The position numbers and the translations under genes were made by a program. Source: an uncultured Sedimentitalea sp. (lineage in GTDB: Bacteria; Pseudomonadota; Alphaproteobacteria; Rhodobacterales; Rhodobacteraceae). Taken from it: a stretch of DNA of 64,000 bases. The stretch spans positions 62,001-126,000 of the forward strand of contig CANNGH010000004.1 of assembly GCA_947504115.1 (NCBI GenBank), written 5' to 3'. Positions 26,081 to 34,560 of this stretch are shown here, piece after piece. The notes under the pieces were generated by a model. That model searched no databases. It saw only the letters and a program-made list of their open reading frames with translations, and was not told the DNA's origin. Each line of letters begins with the position of its first letter. Position 1 is the first letter of the stretch.

Positions 26081-27078
26081 TCGCTGTCCTCGTCCGCGCC
26101 GAAGGCGGTCGGGACGACCTGCGCCTGAATACCCTGTTCGTTCAGCCAGCGTGTGAAGACATCGGTGTAACCATGCGTGACGAATATCTTTTCCGCGCCG
26201 GTTTCCTTGATGGCCCGGTTCAGCCCGGTCCAGTCCGCATGGTCCGAGACGACAAACCCGCGATCGCCGGCGCGGCGGCGGCGGATGCCACGCAGCGCCA
26301 TCCAGCCGCTGGCAAAGCCGGTCGAGACCGGGGCGAAACGGCGCGCCCATCTCGACCCCAGCGCCGAAGGCGGCGCCAGCACCAGCGCGCCGGGGTGATC
26401 GGCGGCTTTGGTGTCCGGCGTGACCGGCACGGTTGCGGGCAGGCGCAGCCCTTGGGTGCGCAGGATTTTTGTCGTCGCCTCGACGGCACCGTGGGTCAGG
26501 ATCGGGCCGATCTCCGGGTCCAGCATATGCAACAGGCGCTGTGCCTTGCCCAATGCATATGCGCCCAGAAGCGGCGTGAGGCCGTCCTGCTGACAGGCGC
26601 GCCACCAATCGTTCAGTTCGTCGGCGATGCTGGCCTGCGGTTGCCAGCGAAACACCGGCAGGCCAAAGGTGCTTTCGGTGATGAAGGCGTGGCAGCGCAG
26701 CGGTTCGAACGGATCGGACAGCCCGTCATCCGCCAGTTTGTAATCACCCGAGGCGACCCAGACCTCGCCCGCGACCTCGACCCGTATCTGCGCCGAGCCG
26801 GGCACATGGCCCGCCGGATGAAAGGACACGCTGGCGCCGCCGATCCTGCGCGCCTCGCCGTAGGGAACGGTGTCCAGGGTGATCTCGCCCAGCCTGTGCC
26901 GGATCACCGGCGCGGCGAGATCGGTCGCCAGATACCGCCCGTGTCCGGGGCGGGCGTGATCGGCATGGCCGTGGGTGATCAGCGCGCGGTCCACCGGTCG
27001 CCACGGGTCGATATGAAAATCGCCTGCGGGGCAATAGATGCCCTGTTGGGTGAAGGTCAGGACCGGATCGCGTGTCAT
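26077..27078 (-). CDS. Ligase-associated DNA exonuclease, metallo-beta-lactamase fold
   Basis: A 334-residue metallo-beta-lactamase/beta-CASP-like nuclease. Zinc motif THGHADHAR (about 36-44) and later ligands HPAGHVPGSAQIRVE and ASGDYK are in place, with ESTFGLPVFRW and VVSDHADWTGL in the C-terminal half. These match the exonuclease that is always found with the ATP-dependent ligase encoded next to it. The start at 27078 matches the family N-terminus; an ATG 4 codons earlier at 27090 is possible. The 4-base overlap with the ligase gene supports a shared DNA end-processing role. Confidence 0.9.
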   Translation of the reverse strand: MTRDPVLTFTQQGIYCPAGDFHIDPWRPVDRALITHGHADHARPGHGRYLATDLAAPVIRHRLGEITLDTVPYGEARRIGGASVSFHPAGHVPGSAQIRVEVAGEVWVASGDYKLADDGLSDPFEPLRCHAFITESTFGLPVFRWQPQASIADELNDWWRACQQDGLTPLLGAYALGKAQRLLHMLDPEIGPILTHGAVEATTKILRTQGLRLPATVPVTPDTKAADHPGALVLAPPSALGSRWARRFAPVSTGFASGWMALRGIRRRRAGDRGFVVSDHADWTGLNRAIKETGAEKIFVTHGYTDVFTRWLNEQGIQAQVVPTAFGADEDSE

Positions 27079-27118
27079 GGGGGCAGACATAGGGCCGCGG
27101 ACGGGTGTGGCCAGAGCG

Positions 27119-28087
27119 TCAGGCCACCGGTTGCATCCGGCTGCGCCCGGTGGATTGCGCGAACAGTTCGGCAATCCAATCCAGCACATGGGCGCGGATC
27201 GCCGGCGTCTCCATCAGCACTTCGTGACGCGCGCCTTCAGTGATCTCGATCACGCCGCGGGGCCAGCGCCGCATTCGTTCCAGAACCGCCGGGCGATCGA
27301 TGATCTGTTCGCCTTCGCCGATGAAGGTCAGGCAGGGCAGATCGGGCGAGGGGCGCGCGGCCAGTGCGCGGCATTCGCGCAGCGCCTCGCGCAGCCAGGT
27401 CAGGCTGGGGCCGCCCAGGGCCAGTTCGGGATGCGCGGCCAGTTGCGCCTTCATCAACGCGAACATCTCGGGATCCGAGGTCAGCATGTTGTCCTGGAAC
27501 GGGGCAATTTCGACATAACTGTCGATTCGCGTGCTGGGCACCAGATGAAGACCCTGTCCGACCAGCGGCGCCAGATGCGACAGGCCCCAGCCGAAAGGGC
27601 GCACCAGCGGGGACATCGAGATGCCCCACATCGGCCCGGTAAAGGCGCAGCTTTGAACCTCGAGCCCGTCCATGACCGCGCGCAGCCCGATGGCGCCGCC
27701 CATGGAATGGCCCAGCAGATGCCAGGGGCGGGGCAAGTCGAGTTCGTGGGCCAGCAACAGCGCCGCGGCCAGATCGTGCTGGTAGTCCGAGAACCGTTCG
27801 ACATGACCCAGCCGCACGTCATCGACCAGCCGGTCGGACAACCCCTGACCGCGCCAGTCGATCGTCAGCATGGCAAGACCGCGCTTGCCGAATTCGCCCG
27901 CGACATGCGCGTATTTCTCGATGTATTCGGTGCGTCCGGGCAACAACAGGACGGTGCCGCGCGCATCGGGCGTGGCCCAATGCCCGACACGGATGCGCAG
28001 GCCGTCGCCGGTGCGCACCCAATGCGCCGCCCCTGCCGGCGCGCTGCCGGGCATGTCGTCGAAATAAGGGGCGGCGGCGCTGGTCAT
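27119..28087 (-). CDS. Alpha/beta hydrolase, lysophospholipase/monoglyceride lipase type
   Basis: A 322-residue serine hydrolase. The nucleophile elbow is GHSMGG (about 125-130), LLLPGRTEYIEKYAHVAGEF near residue 48 is typical of the pldB/hydrolase-4 group, and the catalytic His is in EGARHEVLMET near the C-terminus. The acid is probably the Asp or Glu around GEGEQIIDRP. There is no signal peptide, so it is probably cytoplasmic. Its ATG shares one base with the stop of the SCP2 gene (TGATG), so the two are coupled. Substrate unknown; lipid handling is suggested by the SCP2 partner. Confidence 0.85.
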   Translation of the reverse strand: MTSAAAPYFDDMPGSAPAGAAHWVRTGDGLRIRVGHWATPDARGTVLLLPGRTEYIEKYAHVAGEFGKRGLAMLTIDWRGQGLSDRLVDDVRLGHVERFSDYQHDLAAALLLAHELDLPRPWHLLGHSMGGAIGLRAVMDGLEVQSCAFTGPMWGISMSPLVRPFGWGLSHLAPLVGQGLHLVPSTRIDSYVEIAPFQDNMLTSDPEMFALMKAQLAAHPELALGGPSLTWLREALRECRALAARPSPDLPCLTFIGEGEQIIDRPAVLERMRRWPRGVIEITEGARHEVLMETPAIRAHVLDWIAELFAQSTGRSRMQPVA

Positions 28088-28377
28088 CAGGCCAGAAGGG
28101 CGGCCAGTTGCATCGCCTTGCCCATGTCACCGTCGACCGACAGCTTGCCGGACATGAAGGCGCTTGTCGGGTTGACGTCACCATCGAAAATCGCGCGGAA
28201 GGTGTCGGCATCCGCGCTGAGGGTGACGTCGGCCTCTTCATCGGCGACGCGGGCACCGTTTTCGTCGATCATGATCGCGCCGTCGCCCACGATGTCGAAC
28301 TTGGCGCGCCCGTCAAAACTGCCTGCGGCGACCTTTTGGTTCAGCTCGGTCACGGCCTTTTGCAGGAAATCGCTCAT
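28087..28377 (-). CDS. SCP2 sterol-binding domain protein
   Basis: A 96-residue single-domain SCP2-type protein: FDIVGDGAIMIDENGARV, then DVTLSADADTFRAIFDGDVN and SAFMSGKLSVDGDMGKAMQL, the standard SCP2 strands and C-terminal helix. Such proteins bind lipids or acyl chains in a hydrophobic tunnel. GAGAGGATC precedes ATG 28377. The gene is coupled to the hydrolase that follows. The exact ligand is unknown. Confidence 0.88.
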   Translation of the reverse strand: MSDFLQKAVTELNQKVAAGSFDGRAKFDIVGDGAIMIDENGARVADEEADVTLSADADTFRAIFDGDVNPTSAFMSGKLSVDGDMGKAMQLAALLA

Positions 28378-28467
28378 ATTGATCCTCTCACCATTCTGCT
28401 TGTCGTCGTGAATGTGAATGTCCGGGCACTGGAATTCACTGCGCACGGCGTTACACTGATCGCTGAT

Positions 28468-29049
28468 ATGAGCATTGAAGTCCCCAACCTCAAACCTATC
28501 GTCGCGGCAATATCGGCCATAGTAATGTTTTCCTTACCTTTGGCCGCGCAAACCCCCGGCGTGCCCCCCGACAGCACCGACGAGGCCGCCCTTCTCGACG
28601 CGCTGGCACAGGCCGACGAGGGCGAAGCGCAGCGCATTGACAGGCAATTGCAGGCGCTTTGGTCCAAAAGCGGCTCGCCCGCCATGGATCTCCTGCTCGA
28701 GCGCGGCCGCGACGCGCTGGAAAACAACGACACCGCCGCCGCCATCGACCACCTGACGGCGCTGACCGACCATGCGCCGGATTTCGCCGAAGGATGGCAC
28801 GCGCGCGCCTCGGCGTGGTACGATGCCGAATTGCTGGGCCCCGCGCTGGCCGATCTGGAGCGGTCACTGGCATTGAATCCCGACAATTACAACGCCATCT
28901 ACGGTCTGGGCGCGATCCTCGAACAGTTGGGCGATGAACGGAGCGCCTTTCTTGCCTATGGCCGGGCGCAGGCTATACATCCCCACCACGCGGATGTGAT
29001 CGAGGCGCTGGACCGTCTGCGGCCCGTGATCGACGGCAAGGAATTGTAA
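28468..29049 (+). CDS. Exported TPR-repeat protein
   Basis: A 193-residue protein with a signal peptide (about 1-27, FSLPLAAQ). Two to three tetratricopeptide repeats follow: MDLLLERGRDALENNDTAAA, WHARASAWYDAELLGPALAD with LERSLALNPDNYNAIYGLGA, and FLAYGRAQAIHPHHADV. It probably scaffolds partners in the periplasm. The ATG at 28468 is preferred to the in-frame 28108 start, which reads through the divergent SCP2 gene. The large helicase follows 32 bases later. Confidence 0.75.
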   Translation: MSIEVPNLKPIVAAISAIVMFSLPLAAQTPGVPPDSTDEAALLDALAQADEGEAQRIDRQLQALWSKSGSPAMDLLLERGRDALENNDTAAAIDHLTALTDHAPDFAEGWHARASAWYDAELLGPALADLERSLALNPDNYNAIYGLGAILEQLGDERSAFLAYGRAQAIHPHHADVIEALDRLRPVIDGKEL

Positions 29050-29081
29050 ACCCGCACCGGGCAGGGCGGCAGGGGGCATAT

Positions 29082-31985
29082 GTGACCGGCACATCTCGGA
29101 TCGCGGCCGTTCTCGGCCCGACCAATACGGGCAAGACCCATTACGCCATCGAACGGATGCTGGGCCATCGCACCGGCATCATCGGCCTGCCGCTGCGCCT
29201 GCTTGCGCGCGAGGTCTATGACCGCATCGTGGCGATTCGCGGCCCCTCGGTCGTGGCGCTGGTCACCGGCGAGGAGCGCATCGTGCCGCCGCGCACGCAA
29301 TACTGGGTCTGCACGGTCGAGGCGATGCCCGAGGGCATGGGCACCGATTTCGTCGCGGTGGACGAGATCCAGCTTTGCGCCGACCCCGAGCGCGGGCACG
29401 TCTTTACCGACCGCCTGCTGCGCATGCGCGGGGAGCACGAAACGCTGTTTCTGGGCTCGGACACGATGCGCGGACCCATCGCCGCGCTTGTGCCCGAAGC
29501 GCAGTTCATGCGGCGCGAGCGGATGTCGCAACTGATCTATTCCGGCTCGAAGAAGATCAGTCGCATGCCGGCGCGCAGCGCCATCGTCGGGTTCTCCGTC
29601 GAAAACGTCTATGCCATCGCGGAATTGCTGCGCCGGCAAAAGGGCGGTGCGGCGGTGGTGATGGGCGCGCTCAGCCCACGCACGCGCAACGCGCAGGTCG
29701 CGCTTTATCAGAACGGCGAGGTGGATTACCTGGTCGCCACCGACGCCATCGGCATGGGGTTGAACCTCGATATCGACCACGTCGCGTTTTCCTCGCTGAC
29801 CAAGTTCGACGGACGGCGGATGCGCCCCCTGGCGCCCAACGAACTGGCGCAGATCGCCGGGCGCGCGGGGCGGGGCATGTCGCACGGCACATTCGGCGTG
29901 ACCGGCGAGGCTCCGCCGCTTGACGAAGGCGTGACGCAGGCGATCATGGATCACCGTTTTGCGCCGCTGAAGAAACTTAACTGGCGCAGCGCCGCGCTGC
30001 AATTCGGCAACCTCGAGGCCCTGATTGCCTCGCTCGAGGCCGCGCCGGACGATGAAAACCTGATCCGCGCGCGCGAAGCCGATGATCTGACCGCGCTGAA
30101 ATCGCTCACGCAGGAGGCCGAGGTTGCGGCACGCGCCAGCGATCCGCAATCGGTGCGCCTGCTGTGGGATGTCTGCCGTATCCCGGATTTTCGCGGCATC
30201 AGCCACGGCGAACATGCCGGGCTGCTGGGCGCGATTTTCAATCACCTGCACGAGCGTGGCGCGGTGCCCGACGACTGGCTGGCGCGACAAATCCGCCGAA
30301 TCGATCGAACCGATGGCGACATTGATGCGTTAAGCAAACGGTTGGCGTATATTCGCACATGGACCTATGTCGCCCAACGCAAGGGGTGGACCCGAGACGA
30401 AAGCCATTGGCGCGAGGAAACTCGCGCTGTAGAAGACCGGATGTCGGACGCGCTGCACATGCGTCTGACGCAAAGATTTGTGGACCGGCGCACTTCCGTT
30501 TTGCTGCGCCGGCTCAAGCAGAAGGAAGCCATGGTGGCCGAAGTAAACGACAAGGGCGAAGTGACCGTCGAGGGCGAATATGTCGGACGGCTGAGCGGTT
30601 TCAGGTTCGCGCCTGACAAGGGCGATGCCGGGGCCGGGGAAAAGGCGGTGAAATCCGCCGCGCTGCAGGCGCTGGCGCCGCAGTTCCACCTGCGTGCCGA
30701 CAGGTTCTACAACTCACCCGATACCGAGATCGACTTTACCGAACAGGGCGGGCTGATGTGGGGCGATGCCGCGGTCGGCAAGCTGGTTGCCGGCTCCGAC
30801 CCGCTGAAACCGCAGGTTTCCGCCTTCGTGGACGAGGCCGCGGGGCCGGACGTGGCCGAGAAGGTGCAGCGCCGTTTGCAGCATTTCATCGACCGCAAGA
30901 TCGCCGCGCTGTTCGAACCTCTGCTGACGGTCCAGCGCGACGAAACGCTGAACGGTCTGGCCAAGGGTTTCGCCTTTCGCATGGTCGAGGCCATGGGCAT
31001 CCTGCCGCGCGCCGATGTCGCGGCCGAGGTCAAGGACCTGGATCAGGATGCGCGCGGAGCGCTGCGCAAACACGGGCTGCGCTTTGGGCAGTTCACCATT
31101 TTCATGCCGCTGCTGCTGAAACCCGCGCCGACGCGCTTGCGTCTGGTGTTGTGGGGGCTGGCGCGCGGTCTGGCGGATTTCCCCGAAGCACCGCCTCCGG
31201 GACTGGTGACGGTGCCGACGGTGCCGGATGCGCCGCTAGGATATCACACGATGTGCGGCTATCACGCGGCCGGAGAGCGCGCGATCCGTATCGACATGCT
31301 GGAACGTCTGGCCGACCTGCTGCGCGCACAGGACAGCCGCGCCGGGTTCGAGGCGACGCCGGACATGCTGTCCATCACCGGCATGACGCTGGAGCAGTTC
31401 GCCGACCTGATGCAGGGCCTGGGCTATCGCGCCGAGCGCGGCGAGCGGGTCAAGGTCAAGGCGCCGGTGGCCCAGCCCGTCGATGGCGGCATCCCCGAGG
31501 ATCAGCCGGTGATGGACGCGGCGCGAGAGGTTCCCCCGATCGTGCCCACCGATCCGCCCGCCACGCCCGAGGCAGGCGACATACCGCCGGGAATCAGCGA
31601 CATCCCCGCCGAGGATCTGGCCCCCATCGCCGAGGAGCCGCCCGCCGAAGAGAAAGTCAGCGACCACATTCCCGACCAGAGCGAAGGCGAGGTGCCCATC
31701 GGCACCGCGCCCTATGCCACGCCTGCCGATAGCGCGCCCGAAACCGAAACGTTCTATGTCTTCACATGGGCGCGCACCCGTCCGGGCGGCAGGCCGCAAG
31801 GCGGTCGCAGCGGCAAGGGGGCGGGCAAGCCTCGTGGCAACAAGGCGCAGGGCAAGCGCGGCGGTGGCGACAAGCCGTCTCAGGGTGGCAAGTCGTTTGC
31901 GGCACGTCCGCCCAAGCCCGAAAAGAAGATCGACCCTGACAATCCCTTTGCGGCGGCGCTGATGGGGTTGAAGGGCGACAAATAA
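29082..31985 (+). CDS. Large Suv3-like superfamily 2 RNA/DNA helicase
   Basis: A 967-residue helicase. Motif I is GPTNTGKTH (about 11-19) and motif II is DEIQLCADPERGH (about 100). Motifs V and VI are TDAIGMGLNLDIDHVAFSSL and QIAGRAGRGMSHGTFG (about 220-272), closely like mitochondrial Suv3. The C-terminal 200 residues are low complexity: an acidic Pro/Glu segment (about 810-890), then a basic Gly/Arg/Lys-rich tail (GGRPQGGRSGKGAGKPRGNK) suited to RNA binding. GTG 29082 follows GGGG; an ATG two bases earlier hits an immediate stop. It may work with the degradosome; the window does not show this. Confidence 0.87.
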   Translation: MTGTSRIAAVLGPTNTGKTHYAIERMLGHRTGIIGLPLRLLAREVYDRIVAIRGPSVVALVTGEERIVPPRTQYWVCTVEAMPEGMGTDFVAVDEIQLCADPERGHVFTDRLLRMRGEHETLFLGSDTMRGPIAALVPEAQFMRRERMSQLIYSGSKKISRMPARSAIVGFSVENVYAIAELLRRQKGGAAVVMGALSPRTRNAQVALYQNGEVDYLVATDAIGMGLNLDIDHVAFSSLTKFDGRRMRPLAPNELAQIAGRAGRGMSHGTFGVTGEAPPLDEGVTQAIMDHRFAPLKKLNWRSAALQFGNLEALIASLEAAPDDENLIRAREADDLTALKSLTQEAEVAARASDPQSVRLLWDVCRIPDFRGISHGEHAGLLGAIFNHLHERGAVPDDWLARQIRRIDRTDGDIDALSKRLAYIRTWTYVAQRKGWTRDESHWREETRAVEDRMSDALHMRLTQRFVDRRTSVLLRRLKQKEAMVAEVNDKGEVTVEGEYVGRLSGFRFAPDKGDAGAGEKAVKSAALQALAPQFHLRADRFYNSPDTEIDFTEQGGLMWGDAAVGKLVAGSDPLKPQVSAFVDEAAGPDVAEKVQRRLQHFIDRKIAALFEPLLTVQRDETLNGLAKGFAFRMVEAMGILPRADVAAEVKDLDQDARGALRKHGLRFGQFTIFMPLLLKPAPTRLRLVLWGLARGLADFPEAPPPGLVTVPTVPDAPLGYHTMCGYHAAGERAIRIDMLERLADLLRAQDSRAGFEATPDMLSITGMTLEQFADLMQGLGYRAERGERVKVKAPVAQPVDGGIPEDQPVMDAAREVPPIVPTDPPATPEAGDIPPGISDIPAEDLAPIAEEPPAEEKVSDHIPDQSEGEVPIGTAPYATPADSAPETETFYVFTWARTRPGGRPQGGRSGKGAGKPRGNKAQGKRGGGDKPSQGGKSFAARPPKPEKKIDPDNPFAAALMGLKGDK

Positions 31986-31986
31986 C

Positions 31987-32364
31987 GTGACGGGCGGTGC
32001 GGCGGACAAGCTTCGCATCGACAAATGGTTGTGGCAGGCGCGGTTCTTCAAGACCCGCAGCCTTGCCGCGCGAATGGTCGGCGACGGCAATGTGCGGCTG
32101 AATGGCGTGCGTGTCGTGAAACCTGCACAGGCTGTCGGCGTGGACGATGTTCTGACATTCGCCCAGGGCGCGCGGGTGCGGGTCGTGCGGATCGCCGCCC
32201 TCGGCACCCGTCGCGGTCCCGCGACCGAGGCGCAGGGCCTGTTCGACGACCTGACGCCCCCCGAGACCGACGCATCCCGGACCGAGCGCGTGGGCGAGCG
32301 CCCGACCAAGCGCGACCGGCGGCTGATCGACGAATTCCGCAAGGACCACGACGAATCGTTTTGA
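31987..32364 (+). CDS. hslR: S4-domain RNA-binding protein (Hsp15-like)
   Basis: A 125-residue protein. The S4 domain fills the first ~65 residues: LRIDKWLWQARFFKTRSLAA, then NVRLNGVRVVKPAQAVGVDD. The tail is rich in Arg/Asp/Glu (ERPTKRDRRLIDEFRKDHDE) as in Hsp15, which recycles stalled 50S-nascent chain complexes. GTG 31987 starts 1 base after the helicase stop, so they form one operon. The assignment to Hsp15 rather than another S4 protein rests on length and tail. Confidence 0.85.
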   Translation: MTGGAADKLRIDKWLWQARFFKTRSLAARMVGDGNVRLNGVRVVKPAQAVGVDDVLTFAQGARVRVVRIAALGTRRGPATEAQGLFDDLTPPETDASRTERVGERPTKRDRRLIDEFRKDHDESF

Positions 32365-32492
32365 TCGACAAGGGGAACGGACGGACTGCGAATCGGCAGC
32401 CCGCTGGGAAACCGGGCCACCGCGCCGCGTCCGGTGCGACCCGTGGTCCTTATGCGCGTCCGAGGCTTGAAGAATTGCGGCGCGTCAACTAG
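32361..32492 (+). CDS. Possible 43-residue protein overlapping hslR end
   Basis: A TTG at 32361 overlaps the hslR stop (TTGA) and opens a 43-codon frame ending at TAG 32490-32492. It is basic, with GC-rich third positions and the ending RPRLEELRRVN. It could be a coupled tiny gene or chance. No ribosome site and no family seen. Confidence 0.2.
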   Translation: MIDKGNGRTANRQPAGKPGHRAASGATRGPYARPRLEELRRVN

Positions 32493-32525
32493 CTAGGCGG
32501 CAGACGTGAAACCGAAAGCCCTCCC

Positions 32526-32864
32526 ATGACCTATATCGTCAATGATGCCTGCATCGCGTGCAAATATACCGATTGCGTCGAAGTGTGCCCCGTGGATTGT
32601 TTCTATGAGGGTGAGAACATGCTGGTGATCCATCCCGACGAATGTATCGATTGCGGCGTGTGCGAACCGGAATGTCCCGCCGACGCGATCCGTCCCGATA
32701 CCGAGCCGGACATGGAGCAATGGGTTGAGTTCAACCGCAAATATGCCGAGCAATGGCCCGTGATCGTGTCGAAAAAGGACCCGCTGCCCGAAGCCGAGGA
32801 ACGCGACGGCGAGACCGGCAAGCTGGAAAAGTACTTTTCCGAAGCCCCGGGCGAGGGTGGCTGA
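32526..32864 (+). CDS. fdxA: Seven-iron ferredoxin
   Basis: A 112-residue ferredoxin with a [3Fe-4S] and a [4Fe-4S] cluster. The N-terminal [17 protein letters not shown] has the spacing of the 3Fe cluster plus one ligand of the other (about 9-25), and [16 protein letters not shown] follows (about 40-54). The ~55-residue C-terminal extension ([17 protein letters not shown]) matches FdxA from alphaproteobacteria. Cytoplasmic electron carrier. Cotranscription with hslR is possible. A hairpin terminator lies 76 bases downstream. Confidence 0.94.
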   Translation: MTYIVNDACIACKYTDCVEVCPVDCFYEGENMLVIHPDECIDCGVCEPECPADAIRPDTEPDMEQWVEFNRKYAEQWPVIVSKKDPLPEAEERDGETGKLEKYFSEAPGEGG

Positions 32865-32876
32865 CCGCTTCGGCGC

Positions 32877-32905
32877 TTGACAGTATTTTGCAGGGATCCT
32901 AGGCT
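32877..32905 (+). promoter_or_regulatory. Candidate sigma-70 promoter for carD
   Basis: TTGACA (32877-32882), 17-base spacer, TAGGCT (32900-32905). It lies about 225 bases ahead of carD and overlaps no coding sequence. It would give a long leader that runs through the hairpin at 32940. Confidence 0.5.
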
Positions 32906-32939
32906 TTGATCGCGCAGATCGCCGGTTTTTATCCGGCCT

Positions 32940-32972
32940 GACCCTACGTCACCTTCCGAAGGGTCGTTTTTT
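32940..32972 (+). terminator. Possible terminator/attenuator between fdxA and carD
   Basis: GACCCT (32940-32945) pairs with AGGGTC (32960-32965) around a 14-base loop, followed by GTTTTTTG. The 6-bp stem is modest. It may end fdxA transcripts or attenuate those from the promoter at 32877. Confidence 0.5.
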
Positions 32973-33131
32973 GTGTTATATTGACACCTGAAATGAAGAA
33001 TTTGACCGGATCCCCGATCGCCTTGGCGTGTGGGGGGTCATCAACGCGCTGAATATGCACCCGCACAGGCAATGGCATTGCCTTGGCGTCTCTTTTTGCG
33101 GTTCGGCCGGCTTGCAGCGAAGGGAACCTGA

Positions 33132-33641
33132 ATGTCCAAGACAAAGAAAACCGAATTTCGTCCCAATGATTATGTCGTTTATCCCGCCCACGGCGTCGGA
33201 CAGATCGTATCGATCGAAGAGCAGGAAGTCGCGGGACTGAAGCTGGAACTGTTCGTCATCTCGTTCGAAAAGGACAAGATGACCCTGCGCGTGCCCACCG
33301 ACAAGGCGACCGATATCGGCATGCGCTCCCTTGCCAGCCCCGACATGATCGACAAGGCGATGACAACGCTGAAGGGCAAGGCTCGGGTCAAGCGTGCGAT
33401 GTGGTCGCGCCGGGCGCAGGAATACGAGCAGAAGATCAACTCCGGTGACCTGATCTCGATTGCCGAGGTCGTGCGCGACCTGCACCGCACCGACGATCAG
33501 CGCGAACAGAGCTATTCCGAGCGCCAGCTTTACGAGGCTGCACTGGAACGGCTGACCCGCGAAGTGGCGGCAGTCAGCGGCGGCGACGAGACGCTGGCGG
33601 CCAAGCAGGTCGGCGATGTGCTGATGTCGCGCGCCGCCTGA
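33132..33641 (+). CDS. carD: CarD-family transcriptional regulator
   Basis: A 169-residue CarD/CdnL protein that binds the RNA polymerase beta subunit and stabilises open complexes at housekeeping promoters. The N-terminal RNAP-interaction domain is clear: FRPNDYVVYPAHGVGQIVSI, then EQEVAGLKLELFVISFEKDK (about 7-50). The helical DNA-binding C-terminus has MWSRRAQEYEQKINSGDL and AEVVRDLHRTDDQ. It has its own long leader and a strong terminator after the stop. In relatives it is an abundant, often essential factor. Confidence 0.93.
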   Translation: MSKTKKTEFRPNDYVVYPAHGVGQIVSIEEQEVAGLKLELFVISFEKDKMTLRVPTDKATDIGMRSLASPDMIDKAMTTLKGKARVKRAMWSRRAQEYEQKINSGDLISIAEVVRDLHRTDDQREQSYSERQLYEAALERLTREVAAVSGGDETLAAKQVGDVLMSRAA

Positions 33642-33665
33642 TCCCGCCGATACACAAGTCAGATT

Positions 33666-33697
33666 GCCGCGTCCCTTTTCCGGGGGCGCGGCTTTTT
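33666..33697 (+). terminator. Intrinsic terminator after carD
   Basis: GCCGCGTCCC pairs imperfectly with GGGGGCGCGGC around a TTTTCC loop, followed by TTTTTC. It starts 25 bases past the carD stop. Confidence 0.85.
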
Positions 33698-33714
33698 CAT
33701 GGCCGGTCCCTTGA

Positions 33715-34485
33715 TCAGACCAAGGCCAGCAGGGTCAGCAGCACGGCGATTTCACCCAGTTGTTGCGCCGCGCCCAGAATGTCGCCCGTCTGTCCGCCGA
33801 TGCACGCCCGGGCCAGCGCGGCCAGCCCCCACACCAGGACCCCGCCGGAAAGCGCCGCCAACATCGCCGCGAAACCCGCGCCCGTCAGCGCCGCGCCCAG
33901 CCCCAGCGCCAGCGCAAGGGCAGCCGTTGCGGCGCCCGGTCGGCCGACACGATGCGACAGCCCGTCGCCGCGCGCATGGGGCAGGGCGGCCATCAACGCC
34001 GGCAAACCCGCGCGCGACAAGGCTGCTGCCGCCAGCAGCGCCCCCCAGAGGTGACCCGCCGCGATCAGGCCCGCCAGCGCCCCCCAGCGCAGGCCCAGCG
34101 ACAGGATCAGCGCCAGCACGCCGTAGGTGCCGGTATGGCTGTCGCGCATGATCGCAAGCCGCCGCTCGGCGCTGAACCCGCCCCAGAGACCGTCGGCGCT
34201 GTCGGCCAGTCCGTCCTCGTGCATCGCTCCGGTCACCAATATCTGCGCGCCCAGCACCAGCAGCGCGGCCACCGTTTCGGGCAATCCCAGCGCCAGGGCG
34301 ATCCAGCCGACGGCTCCGGCCATCAGGGCGATCCCCCCGCCCACCAACGGAAAGGCCCAGGCCGCCCGGGCCTGACGGGCAAAAGCGCTGTCGGGCAGGG
34401 CGGGCAGCGGCAGGCGCGTCAACAGCGCCAGTGCGACCGGCAGATCCATCGCGCGGACAAGGGCAGTGTCGGTGGCTTTGCGCAT
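33715..34485 (-). CDS. cobS: Adenosylcobinamide-GDP ribazoletransferase
   Basis: Cobalamin synthase, the step joining the activated corrinoid and alpha-ribazole; integral membrane, 256 residues. Motifs seen are MHEDGLADSADGLWGGFSAE (about 88-107), RDSHTGTYGVLAL (about 114) and ACIGGQTGDILGA near the end. At least five hydrophobic helices surround them. ATG 34485 follows a GAAAGG site. It is divergent from cobT across 75 bases, so the two may share control. No cobalamin riboswitch was recognised in the 75-base gap, which is too short for one. Confidence 0.93.
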   Translation of the reverse strand: MRKATDTALVRAMDLPVALALLTRLPLPALPDSAFARQARAAWAFPLVGGGIALMAGAVGWIALALGLPETVAALLVLGAQILVTGAMHEDGLADSADGLWGGFSAERRLAIMRDSHTGTYGVLALILSLGLRWGALAGLIAAGHLWGALLAAAALSRAGLPALMAALPHARGDGLSHRVGRPGAATAALALALGLGAALTGAGFAAMLAALSGGVLVWGLAALARACIGGQTGDILGAAQQLGEIAVLLTLLALV

Positions 34486-34560
34486 GGCTGGCCTTTCAGG
34501 GGTTGCCGGGACCGTCCCAGCGGTTAAACACCGCCGCGACCCCGTTGCAAAGAGGCGTTC

